DNA of 64,000 bases from Selaginella moellendorffii. Taxonomy: Eukaryota > Streptophyta > Lycopodiopsida > Selaginellales > Selaginellaceae. Location of the stretch: NCBI RefSeq assembly GCF_000143415.4, contig NW_003314266.1:1539505-1603504 (forward strand), given 5' to 3'. This document shows, piece after piece, positions 32,953-43,865 of this stretch (position 1 is the stretch's first letter; every line of letters starts with the position of its first letter). The translations under genes and the position numbers were made by a program. The notes beneath the pieces were generated by a model that saw only the letters and a program-made list of their open reading frames with translations, was not told the origin of the DNA and ran no database searches.

Positions 32953-33199
32953 TTCCAGGCTGCCCCTCCTAGTTTTCCTTGCTCAATGCAACACACTCAA
33001 ATACCAAGGTAGCTTTAAATTAAGGATGTATTACAATGGCAAATCTTCAAAAGATCGCATTCCTTCTGTTTAAGTACAATTAAAAATCCACACCTGGAAA
33101 CAAAAAATACATCTAAATGAAAGTGTCACTTTGCAAGAAAGAAGTTCTCTTGAATCATAGAAGTGTTGTTAGAAGAAAACAAATCCGTTGCCATGGAGC
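32953..33199. other. Short spacer, nothing recognised
   Basis: Flank of the hAT-like element; no coding region or known motif. Confidence 0.3.
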
Positions 33200-33850
33200 T
33201 GCCGGCAGCAGCCTCACTTTGGTGCTGGCAACATCACGTTCACCTACAACATGAAGTTGAATTGATAATTGTCACATGGTTGGTACCAAGCACCATCAAG
33301 ATACCTATCCTAGAATAGAAGCAGCATCCTGTCAGTATCCTATCAAGGGCCTGTAGAGTAACATCTAGATTATCCACAAACTTGTTCTTCCTTTTCCAAT
33401 CCCTTCGAGCCAAGCAAGCCAAGCCGAGAACTGGATCATGTTGGGGGGATAGCATGCCTGATCATGGAACGCTCTCTCTTGCCACCTCTAGAAATCAACA
33501 TTACTGGAGGAGAATCCATCACCATTCCATGATGGGTCTGTCAATACGTCAGCACGCTCTTCACCCAAGGGGCCAAAAGGGAGAAGCCTTGGATTGAACA
33601 TACCATCACCGCCAAGCCCCAGCATTGCAAGGAGCGCCCCTTTGTCGCTCATCCAGCCCTCCATTACAGGAACTACAGGAACATCGTTCTCACAATAGAC
33701 CCTGCACGAAGGAAACAACACGATTAAGAAAAGAAATAAAGTAGTTGTACACTGGCTGAGACAGAAAAAGCTTTGGATCAAGGAGAAAAAGTTCTTCGAT
33801 GAGAGGAGAAGACTAGCATGCCCCAGTCTTACCTGCCCATGCACGTCTAA
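33200..33850 (-). other. Possible unrecognised gene or remnant
   Basis: An exon-like segment on the minus strand starts after tgcag near 33705 and reads VYCENDVPVVPVMEGWMSDK then ALLAMLGLGGDGMFNPRLLP, ending at a stop near 33488. A second exon-like piece (about 33305-33245) follows ctattctag and reads RYLDGAWYQPCDNYQFNFML to a stop. Composition is protein-like, but I recognise no family and could not connect the pieces in one frame. It could be the 3' part of a decayed gene. Confidence 0.25.
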
Positions 33851-33981
33851 TTCACTATAAAGTGTGTTAAGGCTGCTGTGCGAGATTAGTGTAAAGTTAG
33901 TGACAGAGCAAAGAGCGGTGTTGAGGCTAAATTTGTACCTAGCATCGCCGGCTCACTCCCGCCTGCCCATGGTCCAAAACC

Positions 33982-34012
33982 ACCCGGCTGGCCTAAGGCT
34001 GGCCCGCCGGGT
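33982..34012. other. GC-rich hairpin
   Basis: ACCCGGCTGGCC and GGCCCGCCGGGT form a 12-bp stem with one mismatch around a 7-base loop, in otherwise AT-rich surroundings. Could be a transposon end, a terminator-like fold or chance. Confidence 0.4.
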
Positions 34013-34289
34013 ATAATGTCACAGCTCGATTGAAAAAAAATAGTACCGCCTTTGCGAGTTTAAATAATCTTAAGCTTCTTAGTTAAGCCTTAAAAACAAT
34101 TCACAAGCTGACTTTTTATTTTAACAATCTTTAGTACAACTCGAAAGTAATACTGATTTATTGCGATGAGAAAATTAGACACATGCTAATGATGCTATGC
34201 TTTGCAGAAGAGAACTTATTGGATTTGTGGCAATTTTATGCTGTGAAAATGCATGGAAAACCACTTCATAAAGTGAGTTTTCCAAGCTA

Positions 34290-34877
34290 CTAATATGGCT
34301 TCTGTCCAACCCAGTTACCAGGTGGATCATAGTTACAACTCACAAGCAGCGCATTTCCTGGACATGTGATAGAAGCACACCCCACTCTCTGGGTGTTCCT
34401 CCAGACAACTTGGGTGTAATGCCCACAAACCTTACCAGCGGCACAGCTATTCGTTGCATACGTATAGTCTGTCCTCTCGCTCACCCATGACTTCACGGCT
34501 TCCGCAGGATTTGGTGGTGGCAATCCAGGACTTCCCTGCCATTTGTATAAATTTTCTCCATATGCTCTGTTACCGGAGTGAACCAGGCCGCAATTTTTCG
34601 TGTCTCTCAGGCTTGTGATCCATTGCGTTGCAAATGCCGCGGCGTCAGTGCTCCAGGAGAGAGGAGGGATTCTTGGAGATGTCGAAACGGAAGCTCTGGC
34701 GGAGTTGTGAGCGTCGAGGAAATCACTCTGGGTGCTTGCAAGGATTGAGTAGAAGTCACTTTGGGTGTTTGCAAGGATTGAGAGGATATCACTCTGGGTG
34801 CTTGCGAGGATTGAGAGGGTGCCATAGATCAACAGGGCAAGGAAACTAGAGAGGAAGAACTTACTAGAGATGAACAT
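34290..34877 (-). CDS. Secreted CAP-superfamily protein, PR-1-like (copy 2)
   Basis: Intronless 195-residue paralogue of the protein at 30074. Signal peptide FFLSSFLALLIYG, then three cleaner 11-residue units (SILASTQSDIL, SILANTQSDFY, SILASTQSDFL) and the CAP domain with GENLYKWQG, GHYTQVVWRNTQRVGC and CNYDPPGNWVGQKPY. The start at 34877 (MFISSKFF) is chosen over the in-frame ATG at 34901. The upstream one lies only 5 bases from the TATA box and so probably precedes the transcription start, and 34877 aligns with the start of copy 1. Same probable apoplastic defence role. It faces copy 1 tail to tail. Confidence 0.9.
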   Translation of the reverse strand: MFISSKFFLSSFLALLIYGTLSILASTQSDILSILANTQSDFYSILASTQSDFLDAHNSARASVSTSPRIPPLSWSTDAAAFATQWITSLRDTKNCGLVHSGNRAYGENLYKWQGSPGLPPPNPAEAVKSWVSERTDYTYATNSCAAGKVCGHYTQVVWRNTQRVGCASITCPGNALLVSCNYDPPGNWVGQKPY

Positions 34878-34905
34878 GGCTAAGCTATAATCTAAGTACA
34901 TGAAG

Positions 34906-34912
34906 TTTTATA
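34906..34912 (-). promoter_or_regulatory. TATA box of CAP gene 2
   Basis: TATAAAA on the minus strand in the same context (cttgctataaaac) as for copy 1, about 30 bases before the chosen ATG. A deletion relative to copy 1 shortens the leader. Confidence 0.6.
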
Positions 34913-35209
34913 GCAAGAACAAGTTCGATTGAAATGGTCTCGAGCAACGCAACATGACGAACATTCCGTGACGATCATCCTTAGAAGTTGAAAGGAGGGT
35001 GGAATGTTCAGCCCTCGATTTACGCTCCTTGCAATCGCGGCCGTCCACGCTGAAGAAATGCAGCGCTGTTTCAATCAGAAATAAAAAAAGGCAAAATTCG
35101 TAGAACAAAAGGGCAAATAGTAACATTTTAGAAGTTTAGTTTGACTTCTCTCCTCTAACTTAGACTCATTGTTGTTATTACTCACGTTCTGCTGACCAAT
35201 GCTTCTGAT

Positions 35210-35690
35210 TGTGATTGCAGCAATTGTAAAAAAGAAGCCGTTTTGGATTTTACATGATTTAAAACAAATAATTATTAACGTATGCAGAAAACCTAGTCAA
35301 AATTTTTTCTTAATCTGTAAGTTAGCTTTGATAGAATTTGTGGAGTTCCTCCTCCGAGTTCTTGGATCTAAAACAGCCCTGATTTCTCCACACTTCATCC
35401 TCGACCTCCCTCGCCATGAAGATCACTTACTCCTTCGCCACCTCGGCCTTGAACGCGGCCATAGACGGGGATGTTGAGAATGGCCAAAGACGACAGTTGC
35501 GCCCATTCCCGGCCCAAGATTTCCACTAGAATGGATCGAAAAAGTCTAGCTCGTGTTATACAGGGGAGGATGACGTCTTTGATACGGCAGCGAGGCTGGG
35601 ATTTCTAATCTTACAAGTTATCCAATCTCGACGCACGAGTTCTTTGACTGTCGTCTTCTGTGAAATAGAAAGCTATTCGTGTCGCGTATG
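35210..35690 (+). pseudogene. Remnant of a uL23 gene and its 5' flank (copy A)
   Basis: Pieces match the intact uL23 region at 40160-41150: the upstream block 'tctccacacttcatcct' (35385 versus 40270), and the end of the coding region, 'tttgatacggcagcgaggctgggatttct' split over 35577-35610, followed by the same 3' flank ('gtgaaatagaaagctattcgtgtc'). Most of the coding sequence between them is deleted, so no protein can be made. Confidence 0.85.
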
Positions 35691-35718
35691 TTTTTACTGA
35701 GGGTTTCTAAAATACACG

Positions 35719-37646
35719 ATGGCGAGCATTGGTGAATTTGAACGAGCTTGTGAGAATGGAACTTCGGTCCAGGAGGAGCTGCTGGTCGGCATTCTCCGCA
35801 AGAATGCAAGCACCCATTATCTCCAGAAGTTTGGGAGCCCCCAAACTCCAGCTGCTTACAAATCCCAGGTTCCAATCGTATCCTATGAGGATGTCGCCGG
35901 AGAGATTGAAAGGATTGCATCCGGGGACGAGAGCCCAGTTCTTTGTCAGGACCCAATTATTTGCTTTTTCGCGAGGTAAGAATGTCTTTGCCGGAAGAAC
36001 AAAGAAAAATCTCTCTTTTTCTAGTTTAATTGTCAAAATTTTCTAATTCCAGCTCCGGCACATCATCTGGGAAGCACAAGATTATTCCAGTCACTGCTGA
36101 GAATATGTCCGCCACATGGAGAGCAGTAGAACTTTCCAGTGCTTACAAAGCAAGGTATTTTGCTAATCTCAATTTCTCTTGTGAAGAACTTTGATGGTTT
36201 TGTGGAAATCTTTTAGATGTTTCCCGGAGCTTGGAAGTGGGAGAGTGCTCGGTTTGTACTACTGCATCGATCAATTTCATACCAAGGCAGGGATCTTGGT
36301 GGGAGCTGGCACCACTTACACGATCAAGAACTACAGAAGCTTCTCAAGTAAGTTCACGACTCCGTACGAGATGATCGTGTCCGGGTCAAACTGGCGGGAG
36401 CTGACGTACTGCCACTTGCTGTGTGGCTTGATCCAGCGAGACGCGGTGGAACACATCGAGTCGATGTTTGCCTACACCATCTGCGAGTCTCTGAGGATCC
36501 TCGAGAGCGATTGGGAGGAGATTTGCAACGACATAAGAACTGGCAGCTTGATCAGCGGCAAAGTCACACACGCAAAGCTCCAAGAAGCTTTCGCGAGTTT
36601 AATTCTGGATTATAACGAGCTGGATCGTGTCCGCAATGCCGAGGCCATCACCAAGATTTGCAGCAGAAAATCATGGTCTGGAATTCTTTCCTTGCTCTTC
36701 CCGCGAGCAAAACTGGTTTCCACAGTGGTGACCGGGGGGATGGCACACTTTGTTCCTGAGTTAAGAGATTACGCAGGTGTCAAGCTTCCAATATCCGGGA
36801 AGGATTACTACTCGTCTGAGGGAGTTCTTGGGATCAACACAAACCCCGCTTCTCCTCCTGAGGAAGTCGTCTTCACAATTTTACCACACATAATGTACCA
36901 CGAGTTTCTTCCGATCGGTGCTAATAATCCAGCTGGTGAAATCCTGGCTCCACACGAGGTTGTCGTTGGGCAAGAGTACGAGATCGTCATCACGAACTTC
37001 GCAGGTTTGCCATCTTCTATCTTTTCTTGCAAATTTCTCACCCGAAGTGTTCTCTTTTCTTTAAGGATTATATCGATACCGAGTCGGGGACGTGGTGAAA
37101 GTATCGAGTTTTTTCCATGGAGTTCCTCAGCTGGCTTTCAGCCACCGCAAGAACGCGGTTCTGAGCGTCCAAAATGAGATGGTCGACGAGCAAGAGCTCC
37201 AAAATGTGGTGATGGAAGTATCAAAAGATTCAGGGATCGAGGTGGCGAACTTCACAGCCTATGGCAATTCCACCGCTGTTCCTGCGCACTACGTGATCTT
37301 CTGGGAGCTCAAACGCAGAGAAGGGATCAAGAGAGAGCTCTTGGAGAGATGCTGCTCGAGTATAGACAGGTCTTTCAATCCGGGATACACTGGAAAGAGG
37401 CTGGATGGAGTGATCGACTCGCTGGAGCTGGTGATTGTCAGGGAAGGGACGTTTGAGAGGCTGATGGAGGAAGCTGTGAGGAATGGAACATCGCCAGCGC
37501 AGTATAAAACTCCAAGGTGTGTGACCTCTCCAAGAATGCTGGAAGCTCTAGAGTCTGGACGCGTCCAGAGCTACAAGAGTGGGGAGATGCCTAGATCTGT
37601 GTTAGAGAGCTGGGAGCCAAGCTTTCCACAAGGCAGTGCATCGTGA
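35719..37646 (+). CDS. GH3 family acyl-acid amido synthetase (copy A, intact)
   Basis: Four exons give about 570 residues, the usual GH3 length. Motif 1 (ATP loop) is SSGTSSGKHKIIP, split after the first Ser by an intron; motif 2 is YYSSEGVLGIN; motif 3 is YRYRVGDVV, just after the last intron. GH3 enzymes adenylate plant hormones (indole-acetic, jasmonic or benzoic acids) and couple them to amino acids in the cytosol. Substrate group cannot be told here. Intron joins give FASSG, KARCFPE and NFAGLYRYR. Two broken copies of this gene lie at 41159-41812 and 55111-55410. Confidence 0.95.
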
Positions 37647-40600
37647 GATGCCTAGAATATACCTGAAAAAGCATCCACATTTGTTTCCAACAGAAGTCCA
37701 TGTGCCCCTCACCTCATTTTGTATCAAGCAACTGGCTGAGATTTTTAAGAACAAACATAGTTAAGGTAGCAAAATCATAGTCAATGCATACATTGGGCCA
37801 ATTTCATCAGTTCTTAACTTGTTTTGTTCAGCCCTTGAGGTTTTCAAAGGTATAACAGAATACAACCATTAAAACTTGATTTGAATCATTGAAGCTGGAG
37901 GAGATTTAGTTGTGACAATTGCGAATCCACCGCCACAGCTAAGATGGCTAATCTTCTAAAAAATTGCATCAACAAGAACATTGTTGCTGAAAAGATTGAG
38001 CTCTTGGTGGAGTTGCTATGTTTATTCCATTATCTTCCCCACTATCAACAAGATCCCATTGGAAAAAAAATCCTGTCCCAATTTCACCAGCGTCACAAGA
38101 CATTATGAATCTTAGCAACATCTGGTTAAACCAAAAGAAAATTCTGAATGAGAAACAATGCAATGTACTTGAGTGTAGGATTTGGTTCTGAAGTTCATCC
38201 TAGAAATCTAGAGGCAAGGTTAAGTTTCCATTAAGAATGTGTGCTGCGTTGACGAGATCATTCTCATCAAAGGGAGCTTGTTGATTCGTTGGCAATGTCA
38301 TCTCAGAGATAAATGCCAAGAATCCTAGTAAAACTTGCTTCATGTTCTATGTTGATGTCTTTGCTGTGACTAGTTCAAAACCTTAAGCTGCTTGACCATG
38401 TAGAGATCTTTAGCTTGTTGGTACTGAAGTTGTAATTTTCAACTGAAGTTCCTATCTATTATAGGGCTTCCTCTAGCACTCTCCACTCTCATCTAGAAAA
38501 TTTTTGCCAAAAATCCCATATCTAGTCTTGTGGGATTTTCAGTAACCCACTTACCCATACTTGTGATGGAATACTTGGATACAAACTTGTTACTTGCCAC
38601 TCAGGAACTTTATACCCATTGCAAAGTAATGAAGCATGTGTAAATCTAGGGTAAGTTATTGATCACCACAGCCTCAAAAACATCTGCTAGAACTTCCGAA
38701 ATTTCGGCATGCAGTCACTCTTTATTAGTAAATCACATATTTCTACCACTAAAAGCTTGAAAGGAATTTATGAGTGGTTTGGCGAATTTGCTCACCTATT
38801 GAAGTGTTGAGACAGATATTTCTTCCATGATGATGTCTGTAAACATGATGGACCATGCATGTAAAGCATTGGTGACCACCTCCGTCTCCAAGAAGAGAAT
38901 GCAATACATAATAAACTTAATGACAACTCAAGGATCTCTCAATACCATATGCTAACTTCCACATCCTTGCAAAGCTTTATTCTACCTGGCATCACCAATG
39001 GAAATGCACCAGCCATCCATACCACATTTTGCATGGTGTTTAATGGCTCCCACATGCATGGGGCAGGTCCTTCTCAAATGCAAGCCTGCATCCCTACACT
39101 CGTTGCATACTGTGTAGAGTAACACAATTGTGCATAAGCAATTGAGCTGCATCTTCACTGTAAGGATTAAGAACATTATGTAAACCTTTATGAATATGCT
39201 TTTATTTCTTATAAGGAAAATTCATTTCATATATATCAAAGTATTCAAGCAAAATAAGTTGCATTTCACATGTAGCTTATTTTGTTAGCCCCTCAAAGTC
39301 TTATATATCATCATCCACCACCAACTGATTACCGACAAATATGCAATACACAAAGTACAACAAAGGGGAAAACAAGTTTGAACATGGATACAAAGCTTAT
39401 GAACTCAAAGCCAAGGACATAAAACCCATGAATTTGGAGCCAAGACAAGCCTATATTTGTATAAAATGTTTTAAATCTAAAAAATAAGTCTTCAATGAGT
39501 ATCTTGATTTATGCATTTTGTTTAATAATGGCTACAAAGCCTATATAGCTTTATCATGGTAGTAGGCACATCATGTTCTCTTTATGCTCTACTACTTCAA
39601 GTAATTTATGTGAAGAGTAGGATATATTTTATATCAGGATGGGAACATTGTGTTAACTCACTTTTGTGCCAAAGCGAAATGCCTACCAATGCTATAAAGT
39701 TCATAGCTAATCTCCTATGATGACAAGCTAGTTGATTGTCATTTCTTACTTACATATAATGCATATTTTGAATAAAGAATTGTATTTATAATCAATGCTC
39801 ACCCTTCTACTTTTTGAAACCTGCACACACATGATAAATTTGATGCCTAAATTGAGACAAAAAATCACATACCTTAACACAACATCCACAATGGAGGCAT
39901 TATGAACAAATTATTGCACTTGTGTTTGCACAATTAGTCTTCACCCACCAATCAATCTTTTCCCTCAAACTCCTCAAAACCTACACATACAATAAAGGAT
40001 CAAATGTATTGCAACACATATCTTTGCAAGAGAATAAGAGAGTGGCAAGCAAGAAATGACCTAGCAAAGAGATATATGTTGCAACATCATTGCATGCACC
40101 CATAAATGCTTGAGATGGCAAATTGAGTAAAAACACCTCTATAAGTTAGCTTGAATTGGAATTTGTGGAATATTATAAACATGATATGCCATCAGGAGAA
40201 GTTCCTCCTCCAAGTTCTTGGATAAGTGGCTTGCAAAATGAATGGCGGTCCTTGTGTGGAGTGAGATTTCTCCACACTTCATCCTCAACCTCCCTCTCGC
40301 CAGCACCACGAAGATAATTACTTGATCCTGCAAAAACTCGTCCATGAAGATCTCCCCTCAAGCTGCTCCACCATCTTCGCCAGTGCTGCTGCCACCATCC
40401 CTTCCTGGAGCTCCGCTTCCTGCCCGTCAGCACCGACGCTCCAAGCCAGTGCCCATTGCTCGTCTCCACATCAAGCACCACCTGCATTCGACGCTCTCCC
40501 GAAAACTCGCTCTCCATCGCCAACGCCAGCTTCTGGCAGCCCTGGATCTCTTTGGAACCTCAGCCTCGAACGCTACACGCTCCGGACACGTATGCCGTAC

Positions 40601-40782
40601 ACTTCGTGACGGCCCCGCGCAGGTACGCGCGGGCATGACCCCTGCCTCTCCTCGCACACCTCCACAGCGCGACAAACCTTGCTAAAGTTGGCAGGAAGAC
40701 GCGCTTGAGGTACTGGAAAGGTGGCGAGAATGGTGCCACCCTTGAGGGCGAAGGTGGAGCTGCCGGTCTTGGTCCAGGTTTC
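37647..40782. other. Long gene-free spacer
   Basis: Three kilobases of AT-rich sequence with only short frames. From about 40160 it is homologous to the region upstream of the broken uL23 at 35210, so the duplication unit begins about there. Nothing else recognised. Confidence 0.5.
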
Positions 40783-40794
40783 AAAACCCTAAAC
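40783..40794 (+). promoter_or_regulatory. Telo-box of the uL23 gene
   Basis: AAAACCCTAAAC ends ten bases before the ATG at 40804. Telo-boxes at this spot are typical of plant ribosomal protein genes and support the uL23 call. Confidence 0.6.
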
Positions 40795-40803
40795 TAATCA
40801 AAC

Positions 40804-41052
40804 ATGGGGTTCCTGATTCAGTGCCCGGTGGTGAGCTTCGAGGATGCCGCGAAGAGAAATACTCTTGGTTTTCTAGTGAGTATTGGCGCGAACAAGGCTG
40901 AGATCAAGCGGGCTGTGATGGAGCAGTACGGATTGTCCCGGGTCAAGAGCGTTCGGACACGTATACAGGGGAAGGACAAGTTTGCGTATGTTGTGGTGGA
41001 TGACGCCTTTGATACGGCAGCGAGGCTGGGATTTCTAGGAACAAACCACTGA
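40804..41052 (+). CDS. Ribosomal protein uL23 (L23a)-like, short form (copy B)
   Basis: Single exon of 82 residues: after a short start, AAKRNTLGFLVSIGANKAEI leads to AVMEQYGLSRVKSVRTRI, then KFAYVVVDDAFDTAARLGFL. This follows eukaryotic L23a (NTLVFIV.. KK.IK.AV..MY.. KV.TLI.. KAYVRL..D.DALDVA.. IGII) across the whole globular domain that sits at the exit tunnel. The basic N-terminal extension of cytosolic L23a (tens of residues) is missing. So this is either a diverged short paralogue, an organellar form, or an intronless retro-type copy. The telo-box argues that it is or was expressed. Confidence 0.7.
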   Translation: MGFLIQCPVVSFEDAAKRNTLGFLVSIGANKAEIKRAVMEQYGLSRVKSVRTRIQGKDKFAYVVVDDAFDTAARLGFLGTNH

Positions 41053-41158
41053 TTTCCAATATTTGAATGGAATAAAGTTTATTGGGAATACGAGTTCTTT
41101 AAATTGTCCTCTTCGGTGAAATAGAAAGCTATTCGTGTCACGTTTATCAGTTTAATAC

Positions 41159-41812
41159 ACGATGGCGAACGTTGGCAAGAATGGAGCTTCGGTCCAGGAG
41201 GAGCTACTGGGGGGGCGGAAGAAAGGTATCTCCAGAAGTTTGGGAGCCCCCAAATTCCCAATCTTAACCTGGATGTCGCAGGAGAGATTAAAAGGATTGC
41301 GTCCGGGAGGGCCAGTTCTTTGTCACGAGGTCGCTTGACACGAGGTTGTCACTGGGCAAGAGTACGAGATCGTCATCACAAACTTCGCAGGTCTTAGTTT
41401 CTATCTTTTTCAACTTTTCTTCCTTTCTTTTTTTCTCAGGATTATATCGATACCGAGTCGGGGACGTGGTGAAAGTATCGAGTTTCTTCCATGGAGTTCC
41501 TCAGCAAACTCAGAGAAGAGATCAGGAGAGAGCTCTGGGAGAAATGCTGCTCGAGCATAGACAGGTCTTTCAATCCGGGATACACTGGAACTGGTGATTG
41601 TCAAGGAAGGGACGTTTGAGAGGCTGATGGAGGAAGCTGTGAGGAATGGAACATCGCCAGCGCAGTATAAATCTCCAAGGTGTGTGACCTCTCCAAGAAT
41701 GCTGGAAGTTCTAGAGTCTGGACGCGTCCAGAGCTACAAGAGTGGCGAGATGCCCAGCTCTGTGTTAGAGAGCTGGGAGCCAAGCTTTCCACAAGCCAGG
41801 CAAAAAAATTAA
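41159..41812 (+). pseudogene. Broken GH3 gene (copy B)
   Basis: Begins with the GH3 start (MANVGKNGASVQEELL) but nearly everything from the first exon to the end of exon 3 is lost, including motifs 1 and 2. It resumes at HEVVTGQEYEIVITNFAG, keeps the last intron and YRYRVGDVVKVSSFFHGVPQ, loses a further internal block, and ends with the C-terminal exon (GTFERLMEEAVRNGTSPAQY). Frames do not agree between pieces. It stands directly 3' of uL23, as copy A GH3 stands 3' of the uL23 remnant. Confidence 0.92.
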
Positions 41813-41944
41813 GTCATTGGAAGTCAAACAAGGTTGAATAATGCCATGAACTTGACCTAAAGTTACTGACACGTGTTTATTTTATTTACCTGTAGCATGA
41901 TTACATCAAAATAAAGAATCTTTTTACAAGTCTAGGGCTAGAGA

Positions 41945-42229
41945 ATGGGCGCTGTGACCACGGCCGTGATCGCGATCGCGGGGATTCTACTCGGATGGGC
42001 AGCGATCGAAATGGCTTGCAAGCCGTGCTTGGAGAGAGGAAGATCTTCGCTGGCGAAATCGCTCAATCCGGACTACGATCCAGACGACGAACTGGATGCC
42101 CAGCGCCCGGCGGTGACAAAGAAAGACGAAGAGGAGGAGGAGGGCGATGGCGATCGTGGCATTGAGGAGCTCGAGGCCGGGGGTAGCGCCAGCATTGACG
42201 ACGAGAAGAAGCCACTCACAAAGAAATAA
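41945..42229 (+). CDS. Chloroplast outer-envelope signal-anchored protein, OEP7/OEP14-like
   Basis: A 94-residue single-exon protein. One membrane segment (TAVIAIAGILLGWAAIEMA, about 5-23) is followed by a short positive stretch (KPCLERGRSSLAK), DPDDELD and an acidic soluble tail. The 'GW.AIE.A.KP' junction followed by 'PD.DPDDE' is the pattern of plant OEP7, which inserts into the outer chloroplast membrane without a cleaved transit peptide. The tail is longer and more acidic than in seed-plant OEP7. A broken inverted copy is at 54772-55012. Confidence 0.75.
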   Translation: MGAVTTAVIAIAGILLGWAAIEMACKPCLERGRSSLAKSLNPDYDPDDELDAQRPAVTKKDEEEEEGDGDRGIEELEAGGSASIDDEKKPLTKK

Positions 42230-42426
42230 AAGCTCTCGATCCTCGCCCTCTTTGTAAGTAAACGAAGTTCTCCTGCGAAGAACACATCCAATCTATTGTA
42301 TTGTCTCTACAATCTGGGCATTCTTCCCTCTCCTTGGGCGTCCAGACTCTTAGATCGTCCAACAAGAGAGATCACACACCTCGGATCTCTCCATTTCTTC
42401 TCAAACGAGCCATAAACCCTAAACCT

Positions 42427-43794
42427 ATGATGCTTTCTTCCTCCGCGAATGCGGTGCTTCCCAGCGCTCGGCCGGGCCGCTCACACCAGCTGCCAAGATT
42501 TCGCGCTTCCCGGGCAGCGATTTGCTGTAGGAATCACGGCAGCGGGAGCGCGAAGGTGGAGAGATCGACCGGTCGATTGAGCAGGGATGCAGGGATTTTG
42601 CTCGGCACTGCGGCGTTTTGCCTGGTCTCGGGATTCAGCGTCAGCGATTTCGCTCGAGCTGAGGCCGTCCCGCCCGTCGACGATGTGGCTGGGTTGCCGG
42701 CGTCCGCGATTCCAGATCTCGCCAAGAAGAAGAGGGCGGTAGCCGAGAAGCCAGGGAAGAGCTCAAAGGTTCCGTCCAGGGTTCTTCGCGCAAAGGCCAA
42801 TGAGAGGACGCTCAAGGCGGTGCTAAAGACGATCGAGGAGGAGCCGGGCAACTTGGTGGCTTACAAGGCTTTGCTCTCGCTCAGGATGGAGAATGGCGAG
42901 GTGAGGGAGGCGATTGAGGTTCTGGGAAGGATGATCGAGTTGGAGCCAGAACATCTCGAGTATAGATTCATGAGAGCCAGAGCTTACGGGCTTGTTGGGG
43001 ATGTGAGACATTCCAGGGAGGAGTTCCGGGAGCTTGTGGAAATCCAACCTTTCTCCGCGAAGGCTTTGCAAGTCAGTGAGTGATCGATCGTTTTCTTTCG
43101 AGTTCTTAGAAGCACCATTGTGTTTTATGCTCCAGGGACTGGCTTTAGCTATGGAGAAAGATGGAGAAGACGACTCCCAGGTTCTAGAGATGATCCATGC
43201 CGCCATAAAAAATGCGATTGATCAGCAGCAAAGCTTTGCAGCTCGCAACTTTAAGATGCTTCTCGGCCAGATTCTTACGTCTCAGGTACTAGAACAAGCT
43301 TTCTTCGTCCCTGTCTAGCTTCGTGAGATTTTTCTTTCCTTGTTCTAAGCTCCAGTGGTGGATTTCTTCCAGGAGAAGCTGACACAGGCTCTCGAGCAGT
43401 ACGAGGAACTGACCAAGGAAGATCCATCCGACTTTCGTCCATATCTCTGCCAGGTGAGTGACGAAGAACTTCACGAGAACTTCTAAGTTCCTCGATTAGC
43501 TCTCAAAGTTTCTGACTTATCCAACGATTTCTCCAGGGACTGCTCTATGATTCTCTCGGCGAGAAAGAGAAGGCCAAGGAATGCTACAAACGATTCAAGG
43601 AGCTCTGCCCCGAGAGCTTTCCACAGCGCAAGTACCTCGACGATCTCCTGGTGAGAGGGAGCTATGGCGCTCGCGTGAGAGAAGAAGAGAAGGAAGGAAA
43701 GCTCGCCTCGATGCAACAGCCAAAACTAACGATGCAAGACATGGCACAAGCAAGCAAGGGGAAAGAAAATAAGAGCGAATATGCTTCGAAGTGA
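42427..43794 (+). CDS. Chloroplast TPR protein, SLOW GREEN 1-like
   Basis: Four exons. A transit peptide (Ser/Arg-rich, ~1-50) precedes a hydrophobic stretch (AGILLGTAAFCLVSGFSVS) and then TPR-type helices: ERTLKAVLKTIEEEPGNLVA, EAIEVLGRMIELEPEHLEYR, and after the introns ALEQYEELTKEDPSDFRPYL with YDSLGEKEKAKECYKRFKEL. The 'YEEL.KEDP.DFRPY.CQG..Y' segment resembles Arabidopsis SLOW GREEN 1, a chloroplast TPR protein needed for plastid development. The C-terminus is Lys/Glu-rich and unconserved. ATG 42427 is the first in frame. The next gene starts 72 bases after the stop. A broken inverted copy is at 53681-54640. Confidence 0.8.
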
Positions 43795-43865
43795 GAAGGA
43801 ATCTAGGTCGAAAACTAGAGACGGCGACGCCGCGAGCGGGATTCCCTGGTCTGTGGGGCGGATTG

